64,000 nt of DNA, taken from assembly GCF_002210225.1 (NCBI RefSeq), contig NZ_MWUJ01000014.1, positions 41,076 through 105,075 on the forward strand. The letters are read 5' to 3'. How positions within the stretch are numbered: position 1 is the stretch's first letter; every line of letters begins with the position of its first letter. This DNA is from Geofilum rhodophaeum. GTDB lineage: Bacteria > Bacteroidota > Bacteroidia > Bacteroidales > Marinilabiliaceae. This document shows, one piece after another, positions 26,890 to 34,976 of the stretch. The position numbers and the translations under genes are program-made. The notes under the pieces are model-generated. The model was given only the letters and a program-made list of their open reading frames with translations, did not search any database and had not been told where the DNA came from.

Positions 26890-27135
26890 CGCCGCGTGGA
26901 CTTCAGTCCACTTACAAAAACAGGCGCATAGCGCCTGACAACTTCTTCCCAATCATAACCCAGGACTTCAGTCCTGGGGCCAGCGCCGGCCCCTCCCAGC
27001 CCGGCCAAACCCGTGGATATCCCCCACCCAAAAAGGCGGCTATGCCGCCGCGTGGACTTCAGTCCACTTACAAAAACAGGCGCAAAACGCCTGACAACTT
27101 CTTCCCAATCATAACCCAGGGTTTCAACCCTGGGC
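26890..27135 (+). repeat. Hairpin repeat cluster 1 (two modules)
   Basis: Module 1: GTGGACTTCAGTCCAC (26896-26911), linker TTACAAAAA, CAGGCGC-ATA-GCGCCTG, linker CTTCTTCCCAATCATAA, CCCAGGACTTCAGTCCTGGG (26959-26978). Module 2: GGCGGC-TAT-GCCGCC (27035-27049), GTGGAC hairpin (27052-27067), CAGGCGC-AAA-ACGCCTG, CCCAGGGTTTCAACCCTGGG (27116-27135). It fills the ppc to CE7 gap. This is the leftmost cluster in the window. Confidence 0.9.
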
Positions 27136-27136
27136 T

Positions 27137-27222
27137 TATTATGCAGAAGTGGGCCCCAAAAAAAGGCCCCACTTCTACATAATAAGAAAGGGACCCGCTA
27201 CCGAAGCAACGTGATCCCTTTC
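27137..27222. terminator. Two stacked hairpins downstream of the CE7 gene
   Basis: First hairpin: TTATTATG ... AGAAGTGGG / CCCCACTTCT ... CATAATAA around an A-rich loop (27137-27185). Second: AGAAAGGGA (27184-27192) pairing with TCCCTTTCT (27214-27222). Both lie on the 3' side of the minus-strand CE7 gene and upstream of ppc, and are not part of the repeat family. Confidence 0.5.
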
Positions 27223-27310
27223 TAACCTTAACCCTAACCCGATACAAACATACAACATCTGCTGTTACCCACCAAACGTTTTAAATGTTTTTCATACTTA
27301 ATAAGAGACC

Positions 27311-28648
27311 TTAACGCAATTGACCCCGCAGCCAATCAAGGATGCGTTGCCTGGTGACCGTCGAAATCCAGTGCTCATTGACCGGCGTAATCAAGGCTTC
27401 TTTTGGGGCAGTCAGCACATTATAAGTGATGTAGCTGGTGGTGGGGGGACAAACATCATCGTTGTAGCCCCAGGTCATAAAGACGGGCACTTCTATAAAG
27501 CGGGCAAAATTCACCACATCGTAATAAGCCATCGTTTCCAACTTTTCTGGCGTATCCATCCCCTCAAAACGGGTAAAAAAGTGTGGATACCCGCCGGCTC
27601 TCCCCGCCTTATAACCGGCCATATCGGCCAAAGCAGGATGGTTGGCCGCGCAAGCAGTAATTCGCTTATCCAGCGCCGTCAGCACCAAGGCCAGGGCGCC
27701 ACCCTGACTGCCTCCCTGTGCCAGCAGGTTTTTTCCGTCCCAGTTGGGTAAGGTGGTTAGGAAATCGACCGCACCCATCAAACCCAGATACACCTTTTTC
27801 ATATAGTAATTATCGCGGTCGTCGAGCCCATTCACCAGATAGCTGTTGCCTCCCCGTGCAAAGGCGCGACTCACCTCCTCATAGGCGGCTCGGTCCATAT
27901 CGGGACGAATGCCGTGAATCTCCATATCGAACCGAATGAAGCCCTGTTCGGCATAGAAAATATCCTTGAGGGGATCCATCGGTTTTACGCCGGCGCCCGG
28001 TGGTGCTATCACCACCGGGTACTTCCCTTCCGCCTTGGGCATCGTCAAATAGCCATACATAAATTGTCCCTTTTCAAACACCTGCAGTTTCACCAAATAA
28101 CAATCCACCAGCTCGTTCGAGTAAGCAGGTACGTATTCTTTTTCAACTTTGGGGGGACAGGCAGCAGCTTTTTCCTTGGCGGCATCCCAAAAAGCAGTGA
28201 AATCATCGGGCAGTTGTGTATAGGGCTGTAACAAATGCGGATCAAAACCCACCTTCACATGGTGACGAAAGCGTTCTCCATCGAGTTCAACCCACAGGCG
28301 ACAATCCAAAAAGCCCGGCTCATCAAGGGTTCCCAACTCCAACACAGCCCTGCCCTCTTTCAACTCCAGCACCCCCTTTTCACGCGCCGGAAACAACTCG
28401 GGTCCCACCTCATAATGCACCTTTGCGCCCTCCTTCAGCATCCCATAGTAATAAAGCGCAACATCCACACGCGCCACTTCTCCACAGGCATACCGCCAAT
28501 CGTTGTGATCGGGGGTGGTTACCCAAAGCACATCACTGCGGTGCGGATAGTTTTGAGCGACACTCGTCCCGCTCACCAAAATCAAAAGGACCAGCATCCT
28601 TACAAATAATCTTTTCGAAAATGATACGTCCTGCTTTCTCATAACCAT
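27311..28648 (-). CDS. Acetylxylan esterase family (CE7/AXE1) with N-terminal beta domain, secreted
   Basis: 445 residues from the ATG at 28648 (28642 is an alternative); the longer TTG start at 28684 overlaps the -7 box and is rejected. A basic start and hydrophobic stretch (RLFVRMLVLLILVSGTSVAQ in part) give export. Residues ~30-140 form a beta-sandwich domain. The alpha/beta hydrolase has Ser in AQGGSQGGALAL (~310), Asp in GYNDDVCPPTTSY and His in VNEHWIS, with RGQ-type CE7 features less clear. It would remove acetyl groups from xylo-oligosaccharides. GH43 and GH31 genes on the same strand nearby fit hemicellulose use, though they are separated by ppc and mscS. Confidence 0.85.
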   Translation of the reverse strand: MVMRKQDVSFSKRLFVRMLVLLILVSGTSVAQNYPHRSDVLWVTTPDHNDWRYACGEVARVDVALYYYGMLKEGAKVHYEVGPELFPAREKGVLELKEGRAVLELGTLDEPGFLDCRLWVELDGERFRHHVKVGFDPHLLQPYTQLPDDFTAFWDAAKEKAAACPPKVEKEYVPAYSNELVDCYLVKLQVFEKGQFMYGYLTMPKAEGKYPVVIAPPGAGVKPMDPLKDIFYAEQGFIRFDMEIHGIRPDMDRAAYEEVSRAFARGGNSYLVNGLDDRDNYYMKKVYLGLMGAVDFLTTLPNWDGKNLLAQGGSQGGALALVLTALDKRITACAANHPALADMAGYKAGRAGGYPHFFTRFEGMDTPEKLETMAYYDVVNFARFIEVPVFMTWGYNDDVCPPTTSYITYNVLTAPKEALITPVNEHWISTVTRQRILDWLRGQLR

Positions 28649-28681
28649 ATAATAAAACCCATTTGTTTCAGTATGTACAAC

Positions 28682-28689
28682 CAAAACTA
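28682..28689 (-). promoter_or_regulatory. -7 promoter box for the CE7 gene
   Basis: Minus-strand TAGTTTTG, exact TAnnTTTG, giving a leader of about 28 bases to the ATG at 28648. The -33 region does not match. Confidence 0.4.
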
Positions 28690-28715
28690 TAAAAAAGCCA
28701 TTTGAAAAAAATACT

Positions 28716-28723
28716 TACTTTTG
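28716..28723 (+). promoter_or_regulatory. -7 promoter box for the arsR-type gene
   Basis: TACTTTTG, exact TAnnTTTG, about 26 bases before the ATG at 28749. The operator palindrome found at 29084-29103 is not repeated here, so autoregulation by the same site is not evident. Confidence 0.45.
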
Positions 28724-28748
28724 ACAACAACCAGAATACAACACTAAA

Positions 28749-29069
28749 ATGACCAAAAACACCAACAAAAACGCCTTTAACCCCATTCCCAGTCCCCAAC
28801 AAAACCAAACGGCCCGCTATGCCAAGGCCCTGAGTCACCCCATTCGACTCTACATCCTCTCCCTCCTATCTAGCCAGAGCTGTTGCTACAGTGGCGATTT
28901 GTCGCAGGACCTGCCCATAGCCAAGTCCACCCTGTCGCAGCACCTTAAAGAACTCAAGGAGAGCGGACTCATTCAGGGAGAAACCGAAGCACCCCGCATC
29001 AAATACTGCATCAACAAAAAAAACTGGGAAGAAGCCAAAAATCTTTTCAAAGATTTTTGGAGCCTCTAA
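28749..29069 (+). CDS. arsR: ArsR/SmtB-family metalloregulator
   Basis: 106 residues. Winged helix-turn-helix: ARYAKALSHPIRLYILSLLSS, then recognition helix region AKSTLSQHLKELKESGLI and a wing (GETEAPRIKYCINKKNW). A cysteine pair, SQSCCYSGDL, stands at the start of the helix that carries the arsenic-binding cysteines (ELCVCDL) in classical ArsR; a further Cys is in KYCINK. It is expected to repress the genes that follow and to release DNA when arsenite binds. It stands 80 bases before the operon on the same strand. Confidence 0.9.
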   Translation: MTKNTNKNAFNPIPSPQQNQTARYAKALSHPIRLYILSLLSSQSCCYSGDLSQDLPIAKSTLSQHLKELKESGLIQGETEAPRIKYCINKKNWEEAKNLFKDFWSL

Positions 29070-29077
29070 AAAATTTT

Positions 29078-29103
29078 TACTTTTGTTCGTAGTTTTACGA
29101 ACA
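29078..29103 (+). promoter_or_regulatory. Promoter and overlapping operator of the arsenic operon
   Basis: The -7 box TACTTTTG is at 29078-29085. A perfect inverted repeat TGTTCGTA-GTTT-TACGAACA occupies 29084-29103, overlapping the end of the -7 box and the expected transcription start near 29090. A repressor bound here would block RNA polymerase, as expected for an ArsR operator. Confidence 0.75.
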
Positions 29104-29146
29104 GCGAACAGTGAGCGGACAAACAGACACATTTAATAATACAATT

Positions 29147-29395
29147 ATGGACATTAAAGTATTGGGCCCCGGCTGCCCCAAGTGCAAAACCTTAGAAAAG
29201 ATAACCCGCGATGCGGTAGAAGAACTGAACCTGGATGCCCAGATCAGCAAGGTCGAAGACATTATGGAAATCATGCAGTACAATGTGATGAAAACGCCTG
29301 CCCTGGTGGTCAACGGAGAAGTTGTGCACAAGGGTGGACTCCCAGGCTATGAAGCACTGAAGGACCTGCTGCGTAAAGCTCAGGCCCAGGCCTGA
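29147..29395 (+). CDS. Small thioredoxin-like redox protein in ars operon
   Basis: 82 residues from the ATG at 29147; the GTG at 29111 would add 12 residues without similarity to the fold. MDIKVLGPGCPKCKTLEKI carries a CPKC redox motif and the cis-proline region KTPALVVNGEV, the pattern of thioredoxin_3/redox-active disulfide protein 2. It is cytoplasmic, with no signal. As first gene after the operator it may supply electrons to arsenate reductase or to the downstream membrane proteins. Confidence 0.88.
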   Translation: MDIKVLGPGCPKCKTLEKITRDAVEELNLDAQISKVEDIMEIMQYNVMKTPALVVNGEVVHKGGLPGYEALKDLLRKAQAQA

Positions 29396-29507
29396 GCAGA
29401 CCGATAGGACCGAAGGCCCAACCAACAAAGAAGCAGCTCATCTGTAGGTACAGGCCTTTTCATACAAAACCATCTGCTGCACAAATCTGCCACAATAATC
29501 TAAAACC

Positions 29508-29945
29508 ATGAAAAAGAAAATCACCCTCCTTTCCGGCTTCCTGTTTATGGCCCTTATAGCCATCACCGCCCAGTGTTGCAACACGGCAGCACCCAAAGCC
29601 AATGAAGCCAGCGAAGCGGGCATGCAAGTCGCTGCCAACGAAGAAAGCGCCATTGAAGTGTACTACTTTCATGCCACCCGACGCTGCGCCACCTGCAACG
29701 CTGTTGAGGAGGTCACCAAGGCAGCCCTCGCAGAAAAATACGGCGATACAATCAGGTTCTTTTCCATCAATCGTGAAGAAGAAAAAGACCATCCTTTGAT
29801 CAAACAGCACCAAATCAACGGTCAAACCCTATTGATTATTAAGAACGATAAGGTAGAAAACCTGACCAACTATGCCTTTATGAATGCCCGCACGCATCCC
29901 GACCGACTGAAGGACAAGCTTATCGAGACCATCGCAGCGCTTTAA
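29508..29945 (+). CDS. ArsF-like lipoprotein with CxxC thioredoxin fold
   Basis: 145 residues. Signal MKKKITLLSGFLFMALIAIT followed by AQCC, probably lipid-anchored. The mature domain has YYFHATRRCATCNAVEEVT, a CATC motif at the start of a thioredoxin-like fold, and TLLIIKNDKVENLTNYAF later. In databases such proteins are named nitrophenyl compound nitroreductase subunit ArsF, after the arsEFG genes of organoarsenical-resistant Shewanella. The enzymatic role is not proved from sequence. The next gene (22-base gap) is the ArsG-like permease. Confidence 0.7.
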   Translation: MKKKITLLSGFLFMALIAITAQCCNTAAPKANEASEAGMQVAANEESAIEVYYFHATRRCATCNAVEEVTKAALAEKYGDTIRFFSINREEEKDHPLIKQHQINGQTLLIIKNDKVENLTNYAFMNARTHPDRLKDKLIETIAAL

Positions 29946-29967
29946 GCACCGCTCAAAAGCCACTAGC

Positions 29968-30666
29968 ATGGAGTTTTTACAGAATCTGCTGGAGCAGACC
30001 GAACTGCCCATTTTAACAGCGTTTTTACTGGGACTGATGACCGCCATCAGTCCCTGCCCTATGGCCACCAACATCACGGCCATCGGCTTTATCGGTAAGG
30101 ACATGAAAAGCAGCAAACAGGTGTTTGTAAACGGACTCCTTTACACGCTCGGGCGCAGCATTTCCTATACCGCCATTGGTCTGCTCTTCTTTTTTAGTGC
30201 CAGTCGCTTCGAATTTGCCGGCTTCATTCAGGAGTGGGGCGAAAAGGTCATTGGCCCCATTCTTATTGTCATCGGACTGTTTATGCTGGGCGTAATCAAG
30301 CTCAACATTCCGGGACTCGACGGGCTCAATAAAAACATGGAAGAGCGGGCCCAAAAGGGTTTTTGGGGCGTTTTGTTGCTGGGCATTGTTTTTGCCTTAG
30401 CCTTTTGCCCCTACAGCGGGGTCCTTTACTTCGGCATGCTTATTCCCATGACCGTGAGCAGCGTAAGTGGCCTATATCTGCCCATTGTGTTCGCTCTGGG
30501 CACCGGCATCCCGGTCATTGTATTTGCCTGGCTCATTGCCTTCTCCGTTTCATCCATCGGCAACACCTACAATAAAATCCGAAGCTTCGAAAAGTGGTTC
30601 CGGCGCATAGTAGCCATCCTCTTCATTGGGGTGGGCCTCTATTACACCATCCTTTTACTGCTCTGA
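29968..30666 (+). CDS. ArsG-like (CcdA/DsbD-type) membrane permease
   Basis: 232 residues, about six helices. The CcdA/DsbD fold is shown by the paired cysteines AISPCPMATN (first helix) and ALAFCPYSGVLYFG (fourth helix), each followed by a proline. Such proteins carry electrons across the inner membrane in cytochrome c biogenesis; a branch called ArsG is assigned to efflux of aromatic arsenicals. Position between the ArsF-like gene and an ArsP-like permease favours the arsenic branch. It could equally pass electrons to the periplasmic CATC protein encoded just before it. Confidence 0.75.
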   Translation: MEFLQNLLEQTELPILTAFLLGLMTAISPCPMATNITAIGFIGKDMKSSKQVFVNGLLYTLGRSISYTAIGLLFFFSASRFEFAGFIQEWGEKVIGPILIVIGLFMLGVIKLNIPGLDGLNKNMEERAQKGFWGVLLLGIVFALAFCPYSGVLYFGMLIPMTVSSVSGLYLPIVFALGTGIPVIVFAWLIAFSVSSIGNTYNKIRSFEKWFRRIVAILFIGVGLYYTILLLL

Positions 30667-30754
30667 CAAACAAATTGTACTATAAAAACTAAATAGCGCT
30701 ATAAAATCCAAAACAGCGCCATTCGTAAAAAGTAAGCAAACAACAACACCTACA

Positions 30755-32074
30755 ATGGAAATCAAAAATGAATTCAAAATATTGGCTTGGATCATCGCCA
30801 TTTTCCTCTTTGCCTTTTTTCTGCCCCTGGACAGTGCCCGTTTTCAGGAAGCGGTAACGGCTACCCTCGACTTGAGTAAATGGTATGCCCGCGAGCATGT
30901 GATCCTTTGCCTGCTGCCCGCCTTCTTCATAGCCGGCGTCATCGCCGTCTTTGTCAGCCAGGGCGCCGTTATGAAATATTTTGGCGCCAAAGCCAAAAAA
31001 TGGCTCGCCTATACCGTCGCTGCCGTATCGGGCACCATCCTGGCCGTATGCAGCTGCACCATTCTGCCCCTGTTCTCCAGCATTCACAAACGCGGAGCCG
31101 GTCTGGGACCCGCCATCGCCTTTTTGTACAGCGGACCCGCCATCAACATCCTGGCCATCATCCTTACCGCCCGCATCTTAGGTATAGAGATGGGCATTGC
31201 CCGCGTCGTTGGTGCCGTCGTATTTTCCATCGTCATTGGCTCCGTGATGTCGCTCATTTACCGCAAAGAAGAACGTGCCAAACGCGAAGCCCAATTGAAC
31301 TTTCCGGATGTGCCCGAGGAGAGGCCAATATGGCAGACCGCCTTCCACTTTTTTACCCTCGTCCTTATTTTGGTATTCGCCAATTGGGGCCAACCCGGCG
31401 AAGGAGTTACCAGTGGAGGTTTTTATTGGCTGTGGGCCAATAAATGGACCATCACCAGCTTCTTTGCCCTGCTGCTCGTATTCTCCCTTATTTACATTCT
31501 GAAACTCAAGTGGCAGCATGTGTTGCTGGGCGTTGCGGCTACCGCCGCTGCGGCCTTCCTCAGCACCTCTCCCCTGGTGCCCATGGTAGTAGGTATTGCC
31601 GCCCTCAGTATGGTAACGCTGGTCGACAAGCAGAACCCTGAGAACCGCGAATGGACCCTGTCGGCCTGGGACTTCACCAAGCAAATCATGCCCCTGTTGG
31701 CCATTGGGGTTGTCGCGGCAGGCTTTCTCTTAGGCTCTACCCACGACGACACCGCCCTGGCCGGCATCATTCCCAACGAATGGGTGGCCAGTCTGGTCGG
31801 CGGCAATTCGTGGACATCTAACCTCTTTGCCTCCGTTTTAGGGGCCTTTATGTACTTCGCCACCCTCACCGAAGTGCCCATCTTGCAAGGACTGCTGGCT
31901 GCCGGAATGGGCAAGGGTCCCGCCTTGGCCCTCCTGCTGGCCGGTCCCTCCCTCTCCCTGCCCAACATGCTGGTCATTAGAGGCGTAATCGGCACCCAAA
32001 AAACCCTGGTATATGTTGGCCTGGTAGTAGTTATGGCCACGCTTTCGGGTTTACTGTTCGGAACGTTCTATTAA
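30755..32074 (+). CDS. ArsP-like permease (DUF318/PF03773)
   Basis: 439 residues, 9-11 helices. VCSCTILPLFSSIHKRGAGLG carries the conserved cysteine pair and the repeat half-motif of this permease family (first residues shown only), and FMYFATLTEVPILQGL is its second-half counterpart. ArsP exports trivalent organoarsenicals such as methylarsenite, with cysteines thought to bind the arsenic. A non-conserved cytoplasmic segment (~165-195) separates the halves. It belongs to the ars operon: 88 bases after the ArsG-like gene and 110 before arsC, without terminator between. Confidence 0.82.
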   Translation: MEIKNEFKILAWIIAIFLFAFFLPLDSARFQEAVTATLDLSKWYAREHVILCLLPAFFIAGVIAVFVSQGAVMKYFGAKAKKWLAYTVAAVSGTILAVCSCTILPLFSSIHKRGAGLGPAIAFLYSGPAINILAIILTARILGIEMGIARVVGAVVFSIVIGSVMSLIYRKEERAKREAQLNFPDVPEERPIWQTAFHFFTLVLILVFANWGQPGEGVTSGGFYWLWANKWTITSFFALLLVFSLIYILKLKWQHVLLGVAATAAAAFLSTSPLVPMVVGIAALSMVTLVDKQNPENREWTLSAWDFTKQIMPLLAIGVVAAGFLLGSTHDDTALAGIIPNEWVASLVGGNSWTSNLFASVLGAFMYFATLTEVPILQGLLAAGMGKGPALALLLAGPSLSLPNMLVIRGVIGTQKTLVYVGLVVVMATLSGLLFGTFY

Positions 32075-32184
32075 AGAAATGCTTGGGATAAAAGCAGTCG
32101 CTCCTTTTTTGAGCTACTGTTTCAGAACCAGATTCAATGCAAATAAAACAATTAGAACACAAATAAATTTCAAAACCTCAGTTT

Positions 32185-32610
32185 ATGAAAATTCTTATTC
32201 TTTGCACCGGAAACAGCTGTCGCAGCCAAATGGCCCACGGCTTTATGCAGTCTTTCAACAAAAACCTGACCGTTGCCTCAGCCGGCACCGAAGCCAGCGG
32301 CAAACTCAACGCCAAAGCCGTTAAGGCCATGGCAGAAATCGGAATCGACATCAGCGGGCATACCTCCGATTCGGTTTCCAAATACCTCAATGACGAGTGG
32401 GATTACGTAATCACCGTATGTGGAGGCGCCAACGAGGCCTGTCCCACCTTTTTGGGCAAAGTCAAAACCCGCCTGCACATGGGCTTCGACGACCCTTCTC
32501 ACGCCACCGGTACCGAAGCATTCATCTGGAGCGAATTCATCCGCGTGCGCGACGAGATCAATGCCACCTTCTACAAATTCTACAAAGAAGAAATTGAACC
32601 CCAGCTTTAA
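32185..32610 (+). CDS. arsC: Arsenate reductase, thioredoxin-coupled (LMW-phosphatase type)
   Basis: 141 residues. The P-loop CTGNSCRS (Cys7, Arg13) begins the protein, and the redox pair lies in [22 protein letters not shown] holds the general-acid Asp region. This class reduces arsenate to arsenite and is recycled by thioredoxin, which fits the small CPKC protein at the head of the operon. It feeds arsenite to the Acr3 exporter encoded 16 bases downstream. Confidence 0.94.
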   Translation: MKILILCTGNSCRSQMAHGFMQSFNKNLTVASAGTEASGKLNAKAVKAMAEIGIDISGHTSDSVSKYLNDEWDYVITVCGGANEACPTFLGKVKTRLHMGFDDPSHATGTEAFIWSEFIRVRDEINATFYKFYKEEIEPQL

Positions 32611-32626
32611 CCAAAAACAGCATAAG

Positions 32627-33658
32627 ATGACAACAGAAAAACGACAAATCGGATTCTTCGAGAAATACCTCACCATTTGGGTCGCCCTCGGCATCCTCGG
32701 CGGCATAGCCATCGGTCACCTGGCCGGCGATTCCATGGCCTTTATCAGTAATCTGGAAATTGCCAGGGTAAACATACCGGTAGCCGTACTCATCTGGCTC
32801 ATGATTTACCCCATGATGCTCCAGATTGATTTTTCAAGTATCAAGAAGATTGGGAAACGTCCCAAAGGTGTTGTCCTCACCCTCGTGGTCAACTGGCTCA
32901 TCAAACCCTTCACCATGGCCTTCTTCGCCTGGCTCTTCTTTTCCAAACTCTACCAGGCATGGATCACCCCCGAGATGGCCGGTGAGTACATCGCCGGCGC
33001 CATAATTCTCGGTGCCGCCCCCTGTACCGCTATGGTTTTTGTGTGGTCCTACCTTACCAACGGCGACCCCAACTACACCCTGGTGCAGGTCTCCATCAAC
33101 GACCTCATCATTCTGGTTGCCTTTGTGCCCATTGTTGGCCTGCTGCTCGGTATCACCAACGTCACCATTCCTTACGACACCCTCATTGCCAGTGTGCTCA
33201 TATTTGTTGTAGTACCTCTTGTCGCAGGCGTGCTCACCCAAAAATTACTGGTAAAAAGTCGCGGAGAAGCTTGGTTCAAAAATCAGTTCCTGCCCAAATT
33301 AAAACCTGTAAGCATCGTAGCGCTGCTGGCCACTCTGGTGCTTCTTTTCGCCTTTCAGGGAACCAACATCATCAGCAATCCCTTCATCATTTTGCTGACC
33401 GCCATCCCGCTGATCATCCAGACCTATTTCATCTTTTTCCTTACCTGGTTTGCCGGTAAAAAACTCAAATTGCCCCATCCGGTATGCTCCCCCGCTGCTA
33501 TGATAGGCGCCAGTAACTTTTTTGAGCTCGCTGTGGCCGTAGCCATCGCCCTCTTCGGCCTCCAATCCCCCGCCGCCCTCGTCACCGTAGTCGGCGTCCT
33601 TGTCGAAGTCCCCATTATGCTCTCCCTCGTTGCCCTCGCCAACAAGTGGAAGTACTAA
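32627..33658 (+). CDS. acr3: Arsenite efflux permease Acr3
   Basis: 343 residues from the ATG at 32627 (the frame extends upstream over arsC, but that is not coding). Ten helices of the BART fold; [17 protein letters not shown] contains the conserved Cys of Acr3 in helix 4, and [18 protein letters not shown] is the family's helix 9 signature. It extrudes arsenite using the proton-motive force. It is the last gene of the operon; a dense hairpin repeat cluster follows its stop. Confidence 0.95.
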   Translation: MTTEKRQIGFFEKYLTIWVALGILGGIAIGHLAGDSMAFISNLEIARVNIPVAVLIWLMIYPMMLQIDFSSIKKIGKRPKGVVLTLVVNWLIKPFTMAFFAWLFFSKLYQAWITPEMAGEYIAGAIILGAAPCTAMVFVWSYLTNGDPNYTLVQVSINDLIILVAFVPIVGLLLGITNVTIPYDTLIASVLIFVVVPLVAGVLTQKLLVKSRGEAWFKNQFLPKLKPVSIVALLATLVLLFAFQGTNIISNPFIILLTAIPLIIQTYFIFFLTWFAGKKLKLPHPVCSPAAMIGASNFFELAVAVAIALFGLQSPAALVTVVGVLVEVPIMLSLVALANKWKY

Positions 33659-33675
33659 GGACCTCCCATCCGTTC

Positions 33676-33955
33676 ACACAGCCTGGGGGCACGGGTGCCC
33701 ACAGGCCGTGGACTTCAGTCCTGGGACCAGCATGGGGGCCCTCCAGCCTGGCCAAAGGCGGCACAGCCGCCGCGTGGACTTCAGTCCACTTTCCAGAACA
33801 AGCGCAAAGCGCTTGACCTATTTCTCCCAATCATAACCCAGGGTTTCAACCCTGGGAGGCCCTGTGCGTCGGAGGACTTCAGTCCTGGGAGGCCCTATGC
33901 ATCGCAGAAACTCAGTCCTGGCCCTGTGTGTCGCAGAGACTCAGTCCTGGACCCT
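33676..33955 (+). repeat. Hairpin repeat cluster 2
   Basis: Units in order: a GGGCAC-GG-GTGCCC hairpin within an AGGCC context, GGCGGC-ACA-GCCGCC (33757-33771), GTGGACTTCAGTCCAC, CAAGCGC-AAA-GCGCTTG (33799-33815), CCCAGGGTTTCAACCCTGGG, then AGGACTTCAGTCCT and degenerate ACTCAGTCCTGG copies spaced by GGCCCTGTGCGTCG-type spacers. It lies between acr3 and the HEAT-like gene. Confidence 0.9.
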
Positions 33956-34035
33956 GCTCCTGCCCACCCCTGGCACCTGCCCCCCTCCCCAACCTCCAAA
34001 AATCTCCTTAACTTTAGCCCTCAAAGCCATCACCT

Positions 34036-34557
34036 ATGTCCAGAACCGAACTCCAGCATCTGCTCCTCCATGCCTCCAAGAAGGACACCACAGCCTATAT
34101 GCAAGCCCATCCTCACCATTTCCAAGACGCCTTGGAAATGGCTTTAAGCGATCGTCAGCCCCTGGCCTGGCGAGCCGCTTCCCTGGTGAAAGATTGCATG
34201 AAACCCAACGACCCAAGGGTCAGTCAGCATCTGAATCGCATCGTCAAGCTCCTCCCAACCAAGAGTGACTCTCAGCTGCGCGAACTCTTGCTCATCCTAC
34301 AAAAAATGCGTATTACTGAAGAGCTCGAGGGCCCACTCTTCGACCTTTGCCTACAGGCATGGCAAGCCGTCGACAAGCGACCTTCCATCCGCTACACCGC
34401 CCTTAAAACCATCCTTACACTGGTAAGGAAATACCCCGAACTCAGCAGCGAAATCAGCTTCCTTACCGAAGACCATTACCTCGAGACCCTGTCGCCCGCC
34501 ATCCGACGCGGCGTCCAAAAATCAGTTGCCCAACTGGACCGTCCCCCAAACACCTGA
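34036..34557 (+). CDS. Helical HEAT-like repeat protein, unknown function
   Basis: 173 residues, no signal peptide, no membrane segment. The sequence is almost wholly helical with amphipathic pairs about 35-40 residues apart (LQHLLLHASKKDTTAYMQAH; WRAASLVKDCMKPNDPRV; LRELLLILQKMRI; RYTALKTILTLVRKYPELSSE), as in HEAT repeats used for protein binding. No catalytic motif is seen. It stands alone between two hairpin repeat clusters, and a near-match -7 sequence TAACTTTA lies shortly before the start. I do not recognise a function. Confidence 0.65.
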   Translation: MSRTELQHLLLHASKKDTTAYMQAHPHHFQDALEMALSDRQPLAWRAASLVKDCMKPNDPRVSQHLNRIVKLLPTKSDSQLRELLLILQKMRITEELEGPLFDLCLQAWQAVDKRPSIRYTALKTILTLVRKYPELSSEISFLTEDHYLETLSPAIRRGVQKSVAQLDRPPNT

Positions 34558-34576
34558 CCACCCCCTCCATCACCAA

Positions 34577-34676
34577 GGCGGCACAGCCGCCGCGTGGACT
34601 TCAGTCCACTTACAAAAACAGGCGCAAAGCGCCTGACCTATTTCTCCCAATCATAACCCAGGACTTCAGTCCTGGG
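34577..34676 (+). repeat. Hairpin repeat cluster 3 (complete canonical module)
   Basis: The cleanest copy: GGCGGC-ACA-GCCGCC (34577-34591), GTGGACTTCAGTCCAC (34594-34609), TTACAAAAA, CAGGCGC-AAA-GCGCCTG (34619-34635), ATTTCTCCCAATCATAA, CCCAGGACTTCAGTCCTGGG. It can serve as the reference for the family. It lies between convergent transcription units (HEAT-like gene and tRNA-Pro). Confidence 0.93.
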
Positions 34677-34678
34677 CC

Positions 34679-34704
34679 TTTTATGGGGCCTAAGCCCCAT
34701 AAAA
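34679..34704. terminator. Bidirectional terminator after the HEAT-like gene
   Basis: TTTTATGGGGC-CTAA-GCCCCATAAAA, a perfect 11-base stem with A/T runs on both sides. It follows repeat cluster 3 directly. Confidence 0.75.
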
Positions 34705-34728
34705 AAAGCCCCCAGTAATACTGAGAGC
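34701..34728 (-). terminator. Rho-independent terminator of tRNA-Pro
   Basis: On the minus strand the stem GCTCTCAGT / ACTGGGGGC (two G-U pairs, loop ATT) is followed by seven T. It begins 13 bases after the tRNA 3' end. Confidence 0.8.
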
Positions 34729-34740
34729 TTCTTGAAAATG

Positions 34741-34814
34741 TCGGGGTGACTGGATTCGAACCAGCGACCCCTACGTCCCGAACGTAGTGCGCTACCGGAC
34801 TGCGCTACACCCCG
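34741..34814 (-). tRNA. tRNA-Pro(CGG)
   Basis: Minus-strand cloverleaf: acceptor CGGGGTG / CACCCCG with discriminator A at 34741, D arm GCGC...GCGC, anticodon stem CTACG / CGTAG with loop TTCGGGA (anticodon CGG, reads CCG), and T arm GCTGG-TTCGAAT-CCAGT. The CCA end is not encoded. It has its own promoter and terminator, so it is a single-gene unit. Confidence 0.96.
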
Positions 34815-34827
34815 ATTTTCAATGCTG

Positions 34828-34857
34828 CAAATTTATAAAAATATATCAACCATCAAA
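34828..34857 (-). promoter_or_regulatory. Promoter of tRNA-Pro
   Basis: Minus-strand TTTG (34854-34857), 18-base spacer, TAAATTTG (34828-34835): both boxes of the Bacteroidota consensus. Transcription would start a few bases before the mature 5' end. Confidence 0.75.
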
Positions 34858-34976
34858 CAAAAAACGTCGATTATATCTCACCTGAAGAGCGGCCACCTTG
34901 CCCCCTCTTCAACTCGATCAGATTAGAGGTCTGTATATTACAAGGACGGGAATGCAACTAAAAAAAAACGATCAGA

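Noticed and set aside
26890..27135. CRISPR array
   Set aside because: The repeated units are different palindromes in fixed order with conserved linkers, not one repeat with unique equal-length spacers, and there are no cas genes.
27223..27242. Telomere-like TAACCTTAACCCTAACCC stretch
   Set aside because: Only three imperfect units, internal and next to a hairpin; nothing else suggests a linear end.
30693..30702. ATAGCGCTAT palindrome in the ars operon
   Set aside because: Ten bases, single copy, inside an operon gap with no promoter box; too short to support a call.
32420..32626. 69-codon upstream extension of acr3
   Set aside because: It overlaps arsC in another frame; the ATG at 32627 begins the normal Acr3 N-terminus.
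33695..34268. Open frames running through the hairpin repeats
   Set aside because: They translate the repeats themselves into phrases such as GLQSTF and FSPG that recur in every cluster; the frames differ, and there is no conserved start or gene-like composition.
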